Shown: positions 5,632-7,936 of the stretch, in pieces | Layout: each line of letters starts with the position of its first letter | Position numbering within the stretch: the stretch's first letter is position 1 | Assembly (NCBI GenBank): GCA_021159105.1 | Contig: JAGGSM010000003.1 | Coordinates: 1-7,936 of the forward strand | DNA length: 7,936 bases | Reading direction: 5' to 3' | From: Candidatus Bipolaricaulota bacterium | Lineage (GTDB): Bacteria; Bipolaricaulota; Bipolaricaulia; UBA7950; UBA9294 | Notes under the pieces: model-generated | The model's database searches: none | Told to the model about the DNA's origin: nothing | The model's input: only the letters and a program-made list of their open reading frames with translations | Program-made: the position numbers and the translations under genes

Positions 5632-6222
5632 TCAGAAGAGCGGGTCCATGTGAGAACCGAGTTCCCTTGCCCTGGCAAGGCCCGCGGTAATGATGCGCAG
5701 CGTAGTGATGCAGTCACCCAGCGCATTGTGAGCATCGTGCTGTTCAACTGCGAAGTACCCCGCAGCGGTCGATAGCTTCTGCCACGTGAAGTTGCCCCGA
5801 TAGCTGTCCCACTTCCCGTAGACCTTGGCGAACCACTCCATCGCGCACCAGGACTCGAAGGGAGGCATTGCCAGGTTGTAGCGACGGCAGGTGTTAGAAA
5901 GGACCTTCAGATCGTAGGAAGCGTTGTAGATGACCACGAGTCTATTGCTGAGCACGTCTTTCAGGCGTTCGTAGATTGCGGGGAACTCCTCTCTATCGCG
6001 CACCATCTCATTGGTGATCCCAGTGATCCGGCTCGCGCCAGGTTCGATGGGTTTGCCCGGGCGCACGAGTTCGTTGAGCAGCGTCTTCCCTTGGCTATCG
6101 ATGACGCCGATGCTGACGAGCTCGGGCGCGTTCAATCCGGTCGTCTCCGTGTCGAGGACGAGGAAGTCATGCTCTCCAAGCGCTTGCAGGATCTCGCTCA
6201 GCGCCTCTCTTTCGGCATTCAT
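5632..6222 (-). CDS. DEDDh-family 3'-5' exonuclease (DnaQ-like)
   Basis: A 196-aa protein of the RNase T/DnaQ (DEDDh) exonuclease superfamily, which removes nucleotides from 3' ends with two metal ions. All five catalytic residues are visible: D24 and E26 in LDTETTGL, D104 in YNASYDLKVL, and H165 and D170 in AHNALGDC (the H-x4-D form that defines DEDDh). ITGITNEMV at 66-74 is also typical. There is no helicase, polymerase or GIY-YIG domain, so it is a stand-alone exonuclease like ExoX or a single-domain epsilon-like protein. DNA or RNA substrate cannot be told from sequence. It starts at ATG 6222, 1 nt after the glmS stop (TGATATG) and without a good SD, which suggests translational coupling. 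No terminator with a T-tract follows it. Confidence 0.88.
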   Translation of the reverse strand: MNAEREALSEILQALGEHDFLVLDTETTGLNAPELVSIGVIDSQGKTLLNELVRPGKPIEPGASRITGITNEMVRDREEFPAIYERLKDVLSNRLVVIYNASYDLKVLSNTCRRYNLAMPPFESWCAMEWFAKVYGKWDSYRGNFTWQKLSTAAGYFAVEQHDAHNALGDCITTLRIITAGLARARELGSHMDPLF

Positions 6223-6223
6223 A

Positions 6224-7936
6224 TCAATCGACGGTGAGCGTCTTGCTCAAGTTGCGCGGGAAGTCGGGATCGATCCCCCTCTCGATGCTCATGTAGTAGC
6301 TGATCAGCTGGAGTGGGAGCACGGCAACAAGTGTTGCAATCTCCTCTCCGACATCGGGGAGAGGAATGTACTGGTCAACGTGCTTACGCAGCAGGCCGTC
6401 TTCGCAGGCGATTGCGATCGGGCGTCCGCCACGGCAGGCGACCTCGTTGATGTGATTGACCATCATCGCCGCGTCGTCGGGTGCAGTGACAAACAGGATC
6501 GGGTAGTTGTCGTGCACCGCGGACAGCGGGCCGTGCTTGAACTCCGAGCTGAGCATCCCTTCGCAGTGGGCGTAGGTGATCTCCTTCAGCTTGAGCGCTC
6601 CCTCCATCGCTACTCCCAGTGTCAGGCCGTAGCCCAGGTAGTACATTTCGTCGTGCGGGTTAAGGGTGCTTGCCGCCTCCTTGGCCCCTTCTTTAGTGGA
6701 GAGGAGAGTCTGTTCGATGATCGCGGGGATGCTGTCCCAGTCGATCCTAGCCCCATGCTTGCGCAGCCTATCGGCCAGGTAGAGGAAGAGGACGACCTGG
6801 TTTAGGAACGTCTTGGTCGCCGGTACGCTGATCTCGTAGCCGCAGGCAAGCGGCAGGTAGTGATCGCTCAGATGCATCAGCGCCGAGCCGATGACGTTCA
6901 GCACGCCGAGGACCTTCGCCCCGGTTGGACGCACGACGTTGAGCGCGTTCAATACGTCCTTCGTCTCCCCGCTTTGGCTGAGGAAGACGACGGCATCCTC
7001 TGAGCTAAGGATGGGGGCGAGCGTCTCGGTGAACTGCGGGGCGAGGACGGGGATCGCTGGGATGTCAGCGATGCGATTGAAGTAGGCCGCGCCGATCATG
7101 CACGCGTGGTAGCTCGTTCCGCAGCCGACGAAGTAGAGATGTTCAGCCGAAGAGAGAACATCGAGGAACTGCGGTACAAAGGGGGATGCATTGAGCCAGT
7201 GGATCAGTTCCGCCGCGGCCTTGGGCTGTTCGTGGATTTCCTTCTCCATGAAGTGGGCGTACCCGCCCTTCTCCGCTGCGTCCATCCCCTCGGTGAACAC
7301 CTCCGGCTCGCGCTCGATGATCTGCCCGTCGCTTAGGCTCCGCAGCTCATAGCGGTCCGGCCACAGGCTGATCATCTCGCCATCGTTTAGGCGGAGGATC
7401 TTGTTTGTGATCGGGAGTATCGAGGGAAGATCCGATGACACGCAGGTCGCACCATCGGCGATCCCCACGACGAGGCCAGAGCCGCTCTTCACCGCGTGCA
7501 ACGCGCCGTCCTTCCCCGCGTTCGCCTTGGAGGCGATGATCAGCGCGTAGTCCCCTTGCAGTTCCTGCGCGGCCGCGCGGATGGCGTCGATCATCGACTC
7601 CCCTCGGTCAACGTAGCGCTCCACCGCGTGGACTATGCTCTCCCCGTCGTTTGCGCTGCGTACGGTCATCCCTTCAGCGAGGAACCCATCGCGCAGAGAG
7701 ACGTGATTCACAATGTTCCCATTGTGGACACCGACGAGGTCACCGTCGGAATCGAGGTGAGGTTGAGCGTTCTCCTGTGAGGGGCTGCCAAAGGTGGCCC
7801 AACGCAGCTGGACGATACCCCGCTGGCCGCGCATCTCGTTGAAGTTGAGGCGCTCGTTTACCTCATCGATCTTCCCCACATCCTTGCGCAGGTCGATCTG
7901 CCCACTCTCATCGATCGTAGCGCAACCGACAGAATC
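6224..7936 (-). CDS. glmS: Glutamine-fructose-6-phosphate aminotransferase GlmS (5' end off window)
   Basis: 570 residues are visible. The first 30 or so, including the catalytic N-terminal Cys, lie beyond the right edge: the frame is open to 7936 and begins with DSVG, matching the family's GYDSAG. GlmS converts fructose-6-phosphate and glutamine to glucosamine-6-phosphate and glutamate, the first step to UDP-GlcNAc. The N-terminal glutaminase part shows RWATFGSPSQENAQPH and HNGNIVNH. Two SIS domains follow, with CGTSYHA, SQSGET and VPATKTF in the first, then LKLKEITYAHCEG and EFKHGPL, and the ending PRNLSKTLTVD. In the glutaminase segment, the usual RWATHG reads RWATFG and the usual NAHPH reads NAQPH. 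It is cotranscribed with the exonuclease. Any glmS leader or ribozyme would be outside the window. Confidence 0.93.
   Translation of the reverse strand, partial: DSVGCATIDESGQIDLRKDVGKIDEVNERLNFNEMRGQRGIVQLRWATFGSPSQENAQPHLDSDGDLVGVHNGNIVNHVSLRDGFLAEGMTVRSANDGESIVHAVERYVDRGESMIDAIRAAAQELQGDYALIIASKANAGKDGALHAVKSGSGLVVGIADGATCVSSDLPSILPITNKILRLNDGEMISLWPDRYELRSLSDGQIIEREPEVFTEGMDAAEKGGYAHFMEKEIHEQPKAAAELIHWLNASPFVPQFLDVLSSAEHLYFVGCGTSYHACMIGAAYFNRIADIPAIPVLAPQFTETLAPILSSEDAVVFLSQSGETKDVLNALNVVRPTGAKVLGVLNVIGSALMHLSDHYLPLACGYEISVPATKTFLNQVVLFLYLADRLRKHGARIDWDSIPAIIEQTLLSTKEGAKEAASTLNPHDEMYYLGYGLTLGVAMEGALKLKEITYAHCEGMLSSEFKHGPLSAVHDNYPILFVTAPDDAAMMVNHINEVACRGGRPIAIACEDGLLRKHVDQYIPLPDVGEEIATLVAVLPLQLISYYMSIERGIDPDFPRNLSKTLTVD

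Noticed and set aside
5616..5635. Terminator of the exonuclease gene
   Set aside because: GAGAG and CTCTC can pair around a 7-nt loop on the minus strand, but no T-tract follows.
1..7936. CRISPR array, tRNA or rRNA genes, insertion sequences, phage genes
   Set aside because: I found no regularly spaced repeats, cloverleaf-like sequence, rRNA motifs, transposase-like coding sequence or target-site duplications.

Overview
The window is bacterial DNA of moderately high GC content. It has strong Shine-Dalgarno (SD) sites of the AGGAGG type and tightly packed operons. The genes are ordinary housekeeping and transport families, so the lineage cannot be named. The substrate-binding protein has a signal peptide with an Ala-x-Ala type cleavage site and no lipobox cysteine. 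That fits a soluble periplasmic protein in a two-membrane bacterium better than a lipoprotein of a one-membrane one.

Layout. Bases 1-257 hold no confident gene, only a short CTCTGCG repeat cluster. Bases 258-1813 form one plus-strand transcription unit: a sigma70-type promoter, a structured leader with a short leader ORF and an intrinsic terminator, the LivJ/LivK-type substrate-binding protein (545-1753), and a strong terminator. Facing it on the minus strand is livG-livF-livH-livM (5389 down to 1980), encoding the two ATPases and two permeases of a branched-chain amino acid type ABC importer (HAAT family). This operon also has a sigma70-type promoter, a leader ORF, a stop-codon hairpin and an intrinsic terminator in front of it. 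Upstream on the same strand are a DEDDh 3'-5' exonuclease (5632-6222) and, 1 nt before it, glmS (6224 to the right edge, 5' end missing).

How the parts fit. The binding protein and the GFHM operon together make one complete importer, but they are two convergent transcription units. Their leaders are built alike. Each has TTGACA, a 17-nt spacer and a -10 box, then an ORF of 25 or 26 codons whose last 12 codons include six for Leu/Ile/Val. In each, the TAG stop lies in the 5' arm of a strong hairpin, and an intrinsic terminator follows within 2-4 nt, before the first structural gene. The simplest reading is that both halves of the importer are controlled by translation-dependent transcription attenuation sensing branched-chain aminoacyl-tRNA. 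The elements are visible in the sequence; the mechanism is inference.

Less secure points are the leader starts, how the hairpins would switch the terminators, the exact livG start, and the open frame at the left edge.
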